A stretch of 49,885 nucleotides of DNA from Emcibacter sp. (lineage in GTDB: Bacteria; Pseudomonadota; Alphaproteobacteria; Sphingomonadales; Emcibacteraceae): assembly GCA_021774785.1 (NCBI GenBank), contig JAJFIQ010000018.1:1-49885 (forward strand), written 5' to 3'. Below the pieces are notes generated by a model. The model saw only the letters and a list, made by a program, of their open reading frames with translations. It was not told where the DNA came from and ran no database searches. This document shows, in pieces, positions 17,601-26,277 of the stretch. The position numbers and the translations under genes were made by a program. Each line of letters opens with the position of its first letter. The stretch's first letter is position 1.

Positions 17601-17628
17601 TAATAACGCCCTTTACCCTAAAGATCAA
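17601..17628 (-). promoter_or_regulatory. Candidate rpsB promoter
   Basis: On the minus strand TTGATC (17628-17623) and TTATTA (17606-17601) are 16 nt apart, giving a leader of roughly 110 nt before rpsB. The match is moderate and other choices exist in this spacer. Confidence 0.3.
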
Positions 17629-17659
17629 GGGTTATTTGCGTTTTAGGCCAAGTTTTTTA

Positions 17660-18484
17660 TTAGCCTTTTTTTATGTCGATGGCGGCACGGGTTCGGCTCT
17701 GGTCCACATCCTCGTATCCGGCCGTCTCGGGAATCTTGCGAAAGCGAACTTTATCACCCGTAATAACTTCTGGTGTTACGGTAATAATTTCCCGCTCTGA
17801 CAATAATTTTAGGGCCTCAGCCACGGTCTTGGCCTGCCCCAGCTTCTTCAGGTTCATCATGGTTGGAAACATTAATACGCCATCGGATTCTTCAACCAAA
17901 GTCATGGGATGCATCCATTCCACTTCTGTTATTTCATGGCCATCGGGGCTTGGTATCTGTCCCTCCGATGCCACACACAGGAAAAAACGGGTATCAAAAC
18001 GGATGGGATATACTTTAGGAGTAATCCAGTGTGCAAAAGGCAGACAATCGCTCATATCCAGCACCACTCCGGATTGATCCAGAAATTCCGCCAATGTTAT
18101 TTTCCCCGCCAAAAAATCCGGTCGGTATTGGGCATCAAGGGTTTTCCGAATCTCTTCCCCGATGGGCTGACCCTTTATGGTGCCAATGACAAGCCCTGTT
18201 TCCTCAAACACTTCGCGCAGGGCCGCATAACGAAGCCCGCGAAATTCTGCGCTGATATTTTCGAGCGAAGCCTTTTGATCACTTTCCTCCAGCGCCTTAT
18301 CCGCCGGATCAAGCTTACCGCCAGGAAAAACATAAGCCCCGCCGGCAAATTTAATATTCTTATGCCGCTTGACCATCAATATCTGTAGAGACCCATAAAC
18401 TGGATGCACGTCCCCATCCCGAATGATCAAGATAGAGGCGGAGTCTTTTGCGGTTGCAGTTTTATCGGTCATAAGTGCTTTCAA
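17660..18484 (-). CDS. Nudix hydrolase, NUDT19-like (possible acyl-CoA diphosphatase)
   Basis: The 274-residue protein has a Nudix fold beginning near residue 15. The Nudix box is split: the front part GGAYVFPGGKLDPAD (about 48-62) is separated from the catalytic REVFEETGL by about 30 extra residues. That split box is characteristic of the NUDT19/RP2 group, whose studied members hydrolyse CoA and acyl-CoA diphosphate bonds. Substrate here is inferred. Residues 140-265 are a family-specific C-terminal region (PFAHWITPKVYPIRFDTRFF). It lies upstream of rpsB, with a separate transcript likely. A second Met start exists at 18472. Confidence 0.8.
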   Translation of the reverse strand: MKALMTDKTATAKDSASILIIRDGDVHPVYGSLQILMVKRHKNIKFAGGAYVFPGGKLDPADKALEESDQKASLENISAEFRGLRYAALREVFEETGLVIGTIKGQPIGEEIRKTLDAQYRPDFLAGKITLAEFLDQSGVVLDMSDCLPFAHWITPKVYPIRFDTRFFLCVASEGQIPSPDGHEITEVEWMHPMTLVEESDGVLMFPTMMNLKKLGQAKTVAEALKLLSEREIITVTPEVITGDKVRFRKIPETAGYEDVDQSRTRAAIDIKKG

Positions 18485-18515
18485 TTAATTTCAATTTTTC
18501 CCGCCTCTCTCAGTC

Positions 18516-18635
18516 GTCATTCCCCCTACCCCTTTTCGTCATTCCGGCCACTGAGCCGGAATCCAGCCCATAGAAATAATGACATCAAAGATGACTTCTT
18601 AATACTCACTAGATTCCCGCCTTCGCGGGAATGAC
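18516..18635. repeat. Pair of REP-like palindromes in opposite orientation
   Basis: Unit 1 (18538-18566) reads GTCATTCCGGC, a six-base loop, then GCCGGAAT and CCAG. Unit 2 (18609-18635) is the same element inverted: CTAGATTCCCGC, CTTC, GCGGGAATGAC. A fragment (GTCATTCC) precedes them at 18516. Each unit is a strong hairpin, and the inverted pair is a BIME-like arrangement. It fills the 231-nt spacer between dnaE and the Nudix gene; no gene is visible there. Confidence 0.75.
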
Positions 18636-18715
18636 ATGAAGAGTTTGCCTACATTTAGGCTAATACAAAATGAAAGACACTCAAAACAAACAAGAAATCC
18701 ATACTTTAACCTCCC

Positions 18716-21700
18716 TTAAATCTCCCGCGCATCCATTACACCCTTCATAGTCACCAATGCACTCCTTATATCCGAGGATACTTTGTATTTGTCTTTTAAT
18801 TCAATCTCCACATCATAATCGTCTTCATCTTCGACCTTGATTTTGAAGGTGATATAACCTCTGCCGCCTTTGTATTTCTCTAACACATCATGGATAGCTT
18901 TGATGGAGCTTTCATCGGTCAGAAATATTTCCAGCCCCTTGGCGCTATTGGCGGCGACGGCTTCTATGGCGGCGAAGCTTTTGGCCGTCACCCGCAGGCC
19001 CCTTTCCGGATCGATACTGGCGTCCACGGTCACAATGACGGAGCTGCCATTTTGCAATATCTCCTCCGCACTGTCGAGCAGTTCGGAGAAAACCATACAT
19101 TCAAAACTGCCATGAGCATCAGACAGACCGATGAAGGCAAATTTCTTGCCGCGCTTGTTTTTCATCACGCGGATTGTCTGAATCGTCCCCGCAAGGCGCG
19201 CGGTCGTCCCGCTTTGAGCTTTGCGCTCAAGTTCTTTAGACGGCAGTATCTTCTGCCGCTCCAAAACCTGTATATAAGCATCCAGCGGATGGGCTGACAG
19301 ATAAAAACCAACAGCTTCCTTTTCGTAATTTAGCCGTTCTATCAGTTTCCAGTCGATCATTTCCGGCAAGGCCAAGGCCTGCTCCTCTACCGTATCACCA
19401 AATAGATTTACCTGTGTGCTGTTGCGCTGTTCTGTGGCGGCATGGGCATACCGCAATATCATCTCGACCGAGGCCAGTATCTGCGCCCGATTGGGGTTAA
19501 TGCCGTCAAAGGCTCCCGCCTTTGCCAAATTTTCCAACGCTCTTTTATTGATATGCTTGGTGTCTATGCGATTACAAAAATCCGTAACATCCTTGAAGGG
19601 TCCATTCTTGTCCCGTTCGGCGATCAGGTCTTCCATGGCCCCGACACCCACATTTTTCAATGCCGCCAAACCGTAACGCACGCCGCGCAGGATACCATCA
19701 GAGCGGGCGCCGCCCCTGTTGTCGGTATCTTTCTGGCCTTCGATCACCTCAACAGAAAATTCCACCTGTGATTTATTGATATCGGGGGGCAGAAGTTCAA
19801 GCCCCAGGTCTTTAATATCCTGTTTGAAAATCGCCAGCTTGTCCGTATTGGTCAGATCGAGCGACATGATCGCCGCCATGAACTCCGCCGTATAATTGGC
19901 CTTCAGATAGGCCGTATGATAGGACACCAATGCATAGGCCGCCGCATGACTTTTGTTAAAGCCATATCCGGCGAATTTCGCCACCTGATCAAAGATGCTC
20001 GCCGCCTGTTTCGGATCAACGCCTTTTTTATCGGCTCCATCCTGAAAACGCGCCCGCTGGGAATCCATTTCAGCGGCAATTTTCTTGCCCATGGCCCGAC
20101 GCAGCAAGTCAGCTTCGCCCAGGGAGTAATCCGCCAGAATCTGTGCGATTTGCATCACCTGTTCCTGATAAATAATCACGCCGTAGGTTTCGGTCAGAAT
20201 CCCTTCCAGCAAGGGATGCAGGTAATCGGGGTTTTCATCCCCATGCTTACAAGCGATATAGCGGGGAATATTTTCCATCGGTCCCGGACGATAAAGTGCC
20301 ACCACCGCGATAATATCCTCAAAAGTATCCGGTTTCAGCTGAACCAGAACATTCTGCATGCCGCTACTTTCCAACTGGAAAACGCCCGTGGTCTTGCCAC
20401 TGCTGAACAGGTCATAGCTGGGCCCATCGTCAAGGGCCACCTGCTCCAGATTAACCTCAATATCACGCAGGGCAATATGTTCCACCGCCTTAGCGAGAAC
20501 AGTCAGGGTCTTCAGACCCAGAAAGTCAAATTTGACCAGTCCCGCACGCTCGACAAACTTCATATTAAACTGGGTAACCGGCATGTCGGATTTTGGATCA
20601 CGGTAGAGCGGTACCAACTGATCCAATGGTCTGTCGCCGATCACAACCCCCGCCGCATGGGTTGAAGCATGACGGAATAATCCCTCCAACTGTAAAGCCA
20701 GTTCGATAAGATGGGCCGTGGACGGGTCATTATCCCTCTCATACCTGAGCTTTGCCTCACTATCCAGTGCCTGCCCCAAGGTCATGGGATTAGCCGGATT
20801 GGCCGGAATCAATTTAGACAGGCGATCCACCTGACCGTACGGCATCTGTAATACACGGCCCACATCGCGGATCACGGCCTTGGCCTGTAACTTCCCAAAC
20901 GTGATGATCTGTGCCACCTGTTCATGGCCATATTTATCCTGAACATATTTGATCACCCGGTCCCGCTTGTCCTGACAGAAGTCAATATCAAAGTCAGGCA
21001 TGGACACCCGTTCCGGATTAAGGAAGCGCTCAAACAGCAAGCCAAAACGCAACGGGTCAAGGTCAGTGATCATCAAGGCCCACGCCACAACCGAACCCGC
21101 ACCGGACCCGCGCCCCGGCCCCACCGGAATTTCATTATTCTTCGACCATTGTATAAAGTCAGCAACAATCAGGAAATAACCGGGGAACCCCATTTTAGTG
21201 ATCACATCCAGTTCAAAATCAAGTCTTTCCAGATAGGGTTTGGCAAGGTCTTCCTGCTTCTTTACATCCGTTTCCCCCGCATATACATGATCTTTCAATC
21301 GGATATTCAATCCCGTGAGAGACAGTTCCGCCAAAGAGTCTTCTTCGCTCTTATCGCCATCAATATAACCGGGCAGTATGGGATCAAGTTCTTTAACCTT
21401 GAACGCACACCTCTGGGCGATAACAACCGTATTCTGGATGGCCTCGGGCAGGTCGTTGAAAAGTTCCGTCATTTCCTGCCCGGACTTGAAATAATGCTCG
21501 GGGGTCAGTTTGCGTCGATCATCCTGCTCCACATAATTACCGCCCGCAATACAAAGCAGAGCATCATGGGCCTGATACATTTTCTTGTGGGGGAAAAACA
21601 CCTGATTGGTGGCAACAAGGGGAATATCATGAGCATAGGCCATATCAATGAAGGCGGTTTCTGTCTGTTTTTCCAGCCCCAGATCGTGACGCATAATTTC

Positions 21701-22228
21701 CATATATAGCCGGTCTGGAAAAAGCGCTTTCAGTTTTTTCAGAACATCTTCGGCCTTATCCCGCGATGTGGCACCATCCACCTGTAGATATTTCCCCATA
21801 GGCCCATCCGGCCCCCCAGTCAGACATATTACTTCATCTGTTTTGCCCGCTAAATCGGCAAGACTGATTTGCGGCACTTCAGAAGGTTCGCTATCCAGAT
21901 GAGCCTTACTGACCAGTGTCATCAAATTCTGATAACCCGCTTCCGTTTGCGCCAGCAACACCAGCCACCCCGGGTCAGGGGCCTTGAAGGATCGCGAATC
22001 CTGCTCGACCTCATGGCGGATAGCAATTGTGCAGCCTATAATCGGCTGTATACCGTAATTGGGCAGCGAAAGAGACGCTTCCATGGCACCGAACATATTA
22101 TTGCTATCGGTTACGGCAACGGCGGGCATATTATGGCTTGCACATAAATCACCCAGAGCTTTCACATGCACAGCCCCTTCGGATAAAGAGTATGCCGAAT
22201 GAAGTCTGAGATGCACAAAAGCCGCCAT
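18716..22228 (-). CDS. dnaE: DNA polymerase III alpha subunit (replicative polymerase)
   Basis: DnaE is the catalytic subunit of the replicative DNA polymerase. The 1170 residues comprise an N-terminal PHP domain (1 to about 210, FVHLRLHSAYSLSEGA), the palm with GPGRGSGAGS and the metal-binding Asp412 and Asp414 in PDFDIDF, the fingers and beta-binding domain, a tandem helix-hairpin-helix region (about 850-910) and an OB fold (about 1000-1080, TARLAGTIQTIRVMKNKRG). It is DnaE1, not the error-prone ImuC/DnaE2. It follows lolD by four bases at the end of proS-lolC-lolD-dnaE. Confidence 0.97.
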   Translation of the reverse strand: MAAFVHLRLHSAYSLSEGAVHVKALGDLCASHNMPAVAVTDSNNMFGAMEASLSLPNYGIQPIIGCTIAIRHEVEQDSRSFKAPDPGWLVLLAQTEAGYQNLMTLVSKAHLDSEPSEVPQISLADLAGKTDEVICLTGGPDGPMGKYLQVDGATSRDKAEDVLKKLKALFPDRLYMEIMRHDLGLEKQTETAFIDMAYAHDIPLVATNQVFFPHKKMYQAHDALLCIAGGNYVEQDDRRKLTPEHYFKSGQEMTELFNDLPEAIQNTVVIAQRCAFKVKELDPILPGYIDGDKSEEDSLAELSLTGLNIRLKDHVYAGETDVKKQEDLAKPYLERLDFELDVITKMGFPGYFLIVADFIQWSKNNEIPVGPGRGSGAGSVVAWALMITDLDPLRFGLLFERFLNPERVSMPDFDIDFCQDKRDRVIKYVQDKYGHEQVAQIITFGKLQAKAVIRDVGRVLQMPYGQVDRLSKLIPANPANPMTLGQALDSEAKLRYERDNDPSTAHLIELALQLEGLFRHASTHAAGVVIGDRPLDQLVPLYRDPKSDMPVTQFNMKFVERAGLVKFDFLGLKTLTVLAKAVEHIALRDIEVNLEQVALDDGPSYDLFSSGKTTGVFQLESSGMQNVLVQLKPDTFEDIIAVVALYRPGPMENIPRYIACKHGDENPDYLHPLLEGILTETYGVIIYQEQVMQIAQILADYSLGEADLLRRAMGKKIAAEMDSQRARFQDGADKKGVDPKQAASIFDQVAKFAGYGFNKSHAAAYALVSYHTAYLKANYTAEFMAAIMSLDLTNTDKLAIFKQDIKDLGLELLPPDINKSQVEFSVEVIEGQKDTDNRGGARSDGILRGVRYGLAALKNVGVGAMEDLIAERDKNGPFKDVTDFCNRIDTKHINKRALENLAKAGAFDGINPNRAQILASVEMILRYAHAATEQRNSTQVNLFGDTVEEQALALPEMIDWKLIERLNYEKEAVGFYLSAHPLDAYIQVLERQKILPSKELERKAQSGTTARLAGTIQTIRVMKNKRGKKFAFIGLSDAHGSFECMVFSELLDSAEEILQNGSSVIVTVDASIDPERGLRVTAKSFAAIEAVAANSAKGLEIFLTDESSIKAIHDVLEKYKGGRGYITFKIKVEDEDDYDVEIELKDKYKVSSDIRSALVTMKGVMDAREI

Positions 22229-22232
22229 CTGC

Positions 22233-22907
22233 CTAACTCAACAGGCCGTTATGCAATGTAACACAGCGGTCCATTTTTTTCGCAAGTGCTTTATTATGGG
22301 TAGCGATAAGGGCTGATATCCCTTCTTCCCGGGACAGGCGCAGAAGTTCATTCATAACCCCATTGCCCGTTGCCTCATCCAGATTTCCTGTTGGCTCATC
22401 GGCCAGTAATATTTTAGGGCGTCCTACCAAAGCCCGTGCAATGGCAACCCGCTGTTGTTCGCCACCAGAAAGTTCAGAGGGTCTATGGTCAAGCCGCTTG
22501 CTCATACCCATTTTCCCCAACATTTCTGTTGCTTTATTGCGGGCATGCGAAGTGGAAACACCCGCAATTATTTGGGGCAGGATTACATTCTCTATGGCAC
22601 TGAACTCTGGCAGAAGATGGTGAAACTGATATATGAATCCCACGTCATGACGACGGATACGGGTGCGTTTATTATCGGACAAGTTCTGACACGCCAGACC
22701 ATCAATGATTACCTCGCCATCATTCTCCCCATCAAGCAAACCGGCTATTTGTAGCAAGGTTGTCTTACCCGAACCGGACGCACCAACAAGTGTTACCACT
22801 TCACCCTTTTTCATGGTAAAATCCACACCCTTCAGAATATGAAGATCTTTGCCGCCCTGAATAAAATGGCGATGGATTTTTTGCATATCCAGTATCATAT
22901 CAGCCAT
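22233..22907 (-). CDS. lolD: LolD, ATPase of the lipoprotein-releasing ABC transporter
   Basis: LolD powers extraction of outer-membrane lipoproteins from the inner membrane. The 224 residues show Walker A (GASGSGKT, 42-49), the Q-loop, the ABC signature LSGGEQQRVAIARAL, Walker B ILLADEPTGNLDE and a switch His in LIATHN. It lies 9 nt after its permease gene. The Lol system works although the lipid A genes are missing from their usual place, so this cell has an outer membrane with lipoproteins. Confidence 0.93.
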   Translation of the reverse strand: MADMILDMQKIHRHFIQGGKDLHILKGVDFTMKKGEVVTLVGASGSGKTTLLQIAGLLDGENDGEVIIDGLACQNLSDNKRTRIRRHDVGFIYQFHHLLPEFSAIENVILPQIIAGVSTSHARNKATEMLGKMGMSKRLDHRPSELSGGEQQRVAIARALVGRPKILLADEPTGNLDEATGNGVMNELLRLSREEGISALIATHNKALAKKMDRCVTLHNGLLS

Positions 22908-22916
22908 AATATTTCC

Positions 22917-24173
22917 CTACTCATACCGCAACGATTTCACAGGGTCGACCTTTGCCGCCCGCCAGGCCGGAAGCAGGGTCGCCAAGAAACTCAGACCCAG
23001 TGCTACAATGACCACAATCATAACTTCTTGTGTTTCGACAATAGCGGGAACTTCCGACAGGAATCGAACCTCGCCTTCCCACAGGCTCAAGCCCGTCATA
23101 CGCTCGATAAAATCCAGTATGGGCTGCACGTTATAGGCAATGGCCAGCCCCATCAACGTACCAAGTATCGTGCCCAACACCCCAATGCATGAACCGACGA
23201 TGAAGAATATCCGCATGATAGAGGCACTTGAAACCCCCATTGTTCGCAAAATCGCCACATCGCGGGTTTTATTTTTCACCATCATAATCATGGTTGAGAT
23301 AATATTAAATACCGCCACCAGAATGATGAAGGACAGGATGATAAACATTACATTACGTTCCACCTGTAAAGCATTAAAGAAACCGCTGTTCAGAACACGC
23401 CAGTCTATGAGCCGCCCGCCGCGACTTATCTGTTTTGTAGCCTGCTGTACTTGACTGAACATTTCCGTAATCATATCGGGATGGGTGAGGCTGATTTCTA
23501 ACGCACCAACCTGATCGTCATATTGGAAATAGGTCTGTGCCTCTTTTAATGGCATGAAGAAATAACTGGTGTCATAGTTATATTCGCCAACTTCAAAAAT
23601 AGCCGTTACCTCATAACTGCTGATCCGGGGTACGGTACCAAAGGGTGTAATCCGACCACGCGGTGTGACCAATGTTACAAGATCACCGGGAGCCAAATTA
23701 TATTTATCGGCAAGTCGCTTACCAATGATAATATCATTATCCCCTTTGCCAAATTCACCCAACGTTCCATCTTTGATATTGTCCGAAATCAAGGTCATCT
23801 GCTTTAGGTCATCAGCACGAACCCCCCGCACCAAAGCTGGCACACTATAGCTGCCAAAGGTTGCCAGGGCGTGCCCCTCTATTATCGGCAAAACCTTGAC
23901 CACGTTTTCAATCTTTTTCAGACGGCGGACAACATCATCATAATCGCTCATCTTTCCACCCGCAGGCTGATAGAGCATGTGACCGTTAAACCCGATCACC
24001 TTGCTAAGCAATTCTTCGCGAAACCCGTTCATAACCGACATTGTGACAATCAGCACCATGACGCCAATGGCAATACCAAGCAGGGAAAACAGCGCAACGA
24101 GTGTAACAAACCCTTCGTTGCTCCTGATTTTCAGATACCGGAATGCCACCATCCGTTCATGTGTACTGAACAT
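22917..24173 (-). CDS. lolC: LolC/LolE-family lipoprotein-releasing permease
   Basis: It is the membrane subunit of the Lol ABC exporter. The 418 residues give one N-terminal transmembrane helix (about 24-48), a periplasmic domain of about 220 residues, then three C-terminal helices (about 270-295, 320-345, 380-405), the FtsX/MacB-type layout. EERFL-like N-terminal motifs are replaced by ERMVAFRYLKIRSNEGFV, which is family-typical. Only one permease gene is present here, so the complex may contain a homodimer, or a second gene lies elsewhere. It follows proS by four bases. Confidence 0.92.
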   Translation of the reverse strand: MFSTHERMVAFRYLKIRSNEGFVTLVALFSLLGIAIGVMVLIVTMSVMNGFREELLSKVIGFNGHMLYQPAGGKMSDYDDVVRRLKKIENVVKVLPIIEGHALATFGSYSVPALVRGVRADDLKQMTLISDNIKDGTLGEFGKGDNDIIIGKRLADKYNLAPGDLVTLVTPRGRITPFGTVPRISSYEVTAIFEVGEYNYDTSYFFMPLKEAQTYFQYDDQVGALEISLTHPDMITEMFSQVQQATKQISRGGRLIDWRVLNSGFFNALQVERNVMFIILSFIILVAVFNIISTMIMMVKNKTRDVAILRTMGVSSASIMRIFFIVGSCIGVLGTILGTLMGLAIAYNVQPILDFIERMTGLSLWEGEVRFLSEVPAIVETQEVMIVVIVALGLSFLATLLPAWRAAKVDPVKSLRYE

Positions 24174-24177
24174 TCTC

Positions 24178-25482
24178 TCAAGCCCCTAATTTTTTGATGG
24201 TGTCTTCCAAGGTCAGTTCTTCCCTGTCACCCGTTTTCCGGTTTTTCAATTCAACTACACCGTTTTTTAAACCGCGCGGGCCAACAATTAACTGCCACGG
24301 CAGGCCAGATAAATCCATATCAGCAAATTTACCACCGGCACCCATATCACGATCATCATACAGCACTTCGACCCCTGCATCGGTCAGCTTTTGATAGATA
24401 TCATCACAGGTGGACGTGCAATCTTCGTCTTTAATACGCAGGTTAATCAGACCCACTTTATAGGGGGCTACAGCTTCCGGCCAGATAATGCCATTGTCAT
24501 CATGGTTGGCTTCAATCAAGGCACCCACAAGACGGGAAACACCAATTCCATATGATCCCATTTCCACCGGAATCAGGTCACCATCAGGTCCCGCAACTTT
24601 AGCATTCATGGATTCTGAATATTTGGTGCCAAAGAAGAAAATATGACCGACCTCTATCCCCTTTGCCGTACGAAGGTTTGCCACATCAACCGGGCAATTA
24701 TCTGGATCATGTTTTTCTTCTTCCATGGCATAGAGGCTTTGCAATTTTTCAATGGTTTCCGGTGCTATATCTCCGGTCAGGCTGTCCAGCTCAAAATCTT
24801 CTATTTCCTTGTCATAAAAAAGGGTGCTTTCCCCTGTTTCTGCCAAAATCTGAAATTCATGGCTCAGATCACCGCCAATGGCACCGGTATCAGCATGAAC
24901 AGGAATAGCCACCAAGCCCAACCGGGCAAAGGTTCTCAGGTAGGCCACATACATTTTATCATAGGAAATTCGGCCCGCTTCCGGTGAAATATCAAAGCTA
25001 TAATTATCTTTCATCAGGAATTCACGGCCCCGCATAATACCAAAGCGCGGACGTACTTCATCACGGAACTTCCACTGAATATGATAGAGATTCAGGGGCA
25101 GATCTTTATAGGATTTGATATCACCGCGAAACAGGTCCGTGACCATTTCTTCGTTTGTGGGACCATAGAGCATTTCGCGCCCGTGACGGTCAGTGATACG
25201 CAGCATTTCCTTACCGTAAGCGTCATAGCGCCCACTTTCCTGCCAAAGTTCCGCAGGCTGAATGGTTGGCATCAGGATTTCCTGTGCCCCTGCCCGGTCC
25301 TGTTCTTCACGCACGATCTGTTCAATCTTGCGCATTACCCGCAGCCCCAGCGGCAACCAGATATAGATTCCGGCACTGGTTTGTCGGATCAATCCTGCCC
25401 GTAGCATCAGGCGGTGGGATGTAACCTGTGCCTCAGCAGGGTTTTCTTTAAGCGTGGGCATGAAACAAGACGAAAGACGCAT
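24178..25482 (-). CDS. proS: Prolyl-tRNA synthetase, short form without editing domain
   Basis: It charges tRNA-Pro. The 434-residue length is that of the alphaproteobacterial class, which lacks the INS editing domain inserted in the E. coli enzyme of about 570 residues. Class II motif 1 ([15 protein letters not shown]), motif 2 ([21 protein letters not shown]) and motif 3 ([16 protein letters not shown]) are visible, followed by the anticodon-binding domain (about 330-430). Mischarged Ala-tRNA(Pro) must be cleared by a separate factor such as a YbaK/ProXp-type protein, not seen here. First gene of proS-lolC-lolD-dnaE. Confidence 0.95.
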   Translation of the reverse strand: MRLSSCFMPTLKENPAEAQVTSHRLMLRAGLIRQTSAGIYIWLPLGLRVMRKIEQIVREEQDRAGAQEILMPTIQPAELWQESGRYDAYGKEMLRITDRHGREMLYGPTNEEMVTDLFRGDIKSYKDLPLNLYHIQWKFRDEVRPRFGIMRGREFLMKDNYSFDISPEAGRISYDKMYVAYLRTFARLGLVAIPVHADTGAIGGDLSHEFQILAETGESTLFYDKEIEDFELDSLTGDIAPETIEKLQSLYAMEEEKHDPDNCPVDVANLRTAKGIEVGHIFFFGTKYSESMNAKVAGPDGDLIPVEMGSYGIGVSRLVGALIEANHDDNGIIWPEAVAPYKVGLINLRIKDEDCTSTCDDIYQKLTDAGVEVLYDDRDMGAGGKFADMDLSGLPWQLIVGPRGLKNGVVELKNRKTGDREELTLEDTIKKLGA

Positions 25483-25549
25483 GGTAATAACCTTAATAAA
25501 TCAAATAATCTTGTTTTTATAAACGTCCCGTCCGGTTATTGCTAGCGCG

Positions 25550-25987
25550 TTACCGCAGAAATTTGCTTTTCTTGCAAAATTCATTCAACTCCTGCTGATG
25601 CTGTGCGCCTAAAGGTTTGCCATCAAGGGTCACCTTACCGTTTTGTATAATGATCTCACCCATCTTTATATTGCCCTCAAGGCCGGGATGGTCCTGAAAT
25701 TGTCTCACAGTATTTTCACTGCCTCTATTTTCTTTGGCCACATCGAGAATCAGTAGAAATGATATTTTATTTTTTAACCCAAGATCAGGGGCAGGAGACA
25801 AATCGGCAGACTTTACCGCCCTTCCCTGCACATCGACACCCGCTTTGTAATTCACGTCGTCAGCCGGAATATGTGTCGTTAAAATACGACAGGATTCAAC
25901 AGAAACAAACACTTTCGTTTCCGCAGAAACACTTGAAAATATTAACAAATTGTTAATAAATAATGTTGCAAAAATACATCGCCACAT
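25550..25987 (-). CDS. Secreted protein of unknown function
   Basis: I cannot assign a function. The 145-residue protein has a signal peptide (1-22, cleavage after SVSA), so it is probably periplasmic. The core contains YKAGVDVQGRAVKSADL, a phrase I associate with conserved alphaproteobacterial hypothetical proteins, and ends with a helix rich in charged residues and one Cys (EFCKKSKFLR). A second Cys (ESCRIL) lies just after the signal, so one disulfide is possible. It lies upstream of proS with a spacer of 67 nt, in the same direction. Confidence 0.7.
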   Translation of the reverse strand: MWRCIFATLFINNLLIFSSVSAETKVFVSVESCRILTTHIPADDVNYKAGVDVQGRAVKSADLSPAPDLGLKNKISFLLILDVAKENRGSENTVRQFQDHPGLEGNIKMGEIIIQNGKVTLDGKPLGAQHQQELNEFCKKSKFLR

Positions 25988-26096
25988 GACATTCCCTTCT
26001 GTTATTCCCCATAATACCAGTGTTTAGCCAATATCTCATATGTGTGTGCTTTTTGCAACAGATGAAGAAAAATTGATCCAAAATAGATATTAGTAG

Positions 26097-26260
26097 GTGA
26101 CAGCTGAAGCAAGCTCGACTAATGTCTCATTCGAACGTGAGGCCCAAGTCTTGGGAGGGAAAATCTCTACACCACGTCGAATAAATTAAAAATAATAATC
26201 GACTAAAAAATAAATTAAAAATATTATAAAAAACAAGACTTTCATGTCTTGTTTTTTTTA
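26097..26260. other. Unexplained structured spacer (possible small RNA or gene remnant)
   Basis: The 290-nt gap between the secreted protein and ggt contains TCGAC (26115-26119) pairing with GTCGA (26176-26180). Between them are two hairpins: CTCA/TGAG (26126-26141) and CCCAA-GTC-TTGGG (26143-26155). A tandem AATAAATTAAAAAT repeat and a strong terminator follow. The + strand also has an open frame of about 30 codons from GTG 26097, and the opposite strand has a similar one, so a decayed coding fragment is possible. No established family is recognised. Confidence 0.4.
26229..26260. terminator. Bidirectional rho-independent terminator after ggt
   Basis: A nine-base-pair stem, AAACAAGAC (26231-26239) with GTCTTGTTT (26246-26254), encloses TTTCAT. 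It is flanked by A and T runs on both sides, so it works in both directions. It ends the S10 peptidase-ggt operon on the minus strand and could end a + strand RNA from the preceding spacer. Confidence 0.85.
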
Positions 26261-26277
26261 TGGCTGATTACAAAACC

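Noticed and set aside
19916-20665. Open frame of 249 codons on the + strand across dnaE, with a further 261-codon frame at 20924-21709
   Set aside because: Both are antisense shadows of dnaE, whose catalytic motifs and codon pattern are intact on the minus strand.
26126-26141. TTCGAAC inside a short stem resembling a tRNA T-arm, with CTACACCA downstream
   Set aside because: The stem and loop lengths do not fit a T-arm, there is no matching acceptor, D or anticodon arm, and no tmRNA tag reading frame was found.
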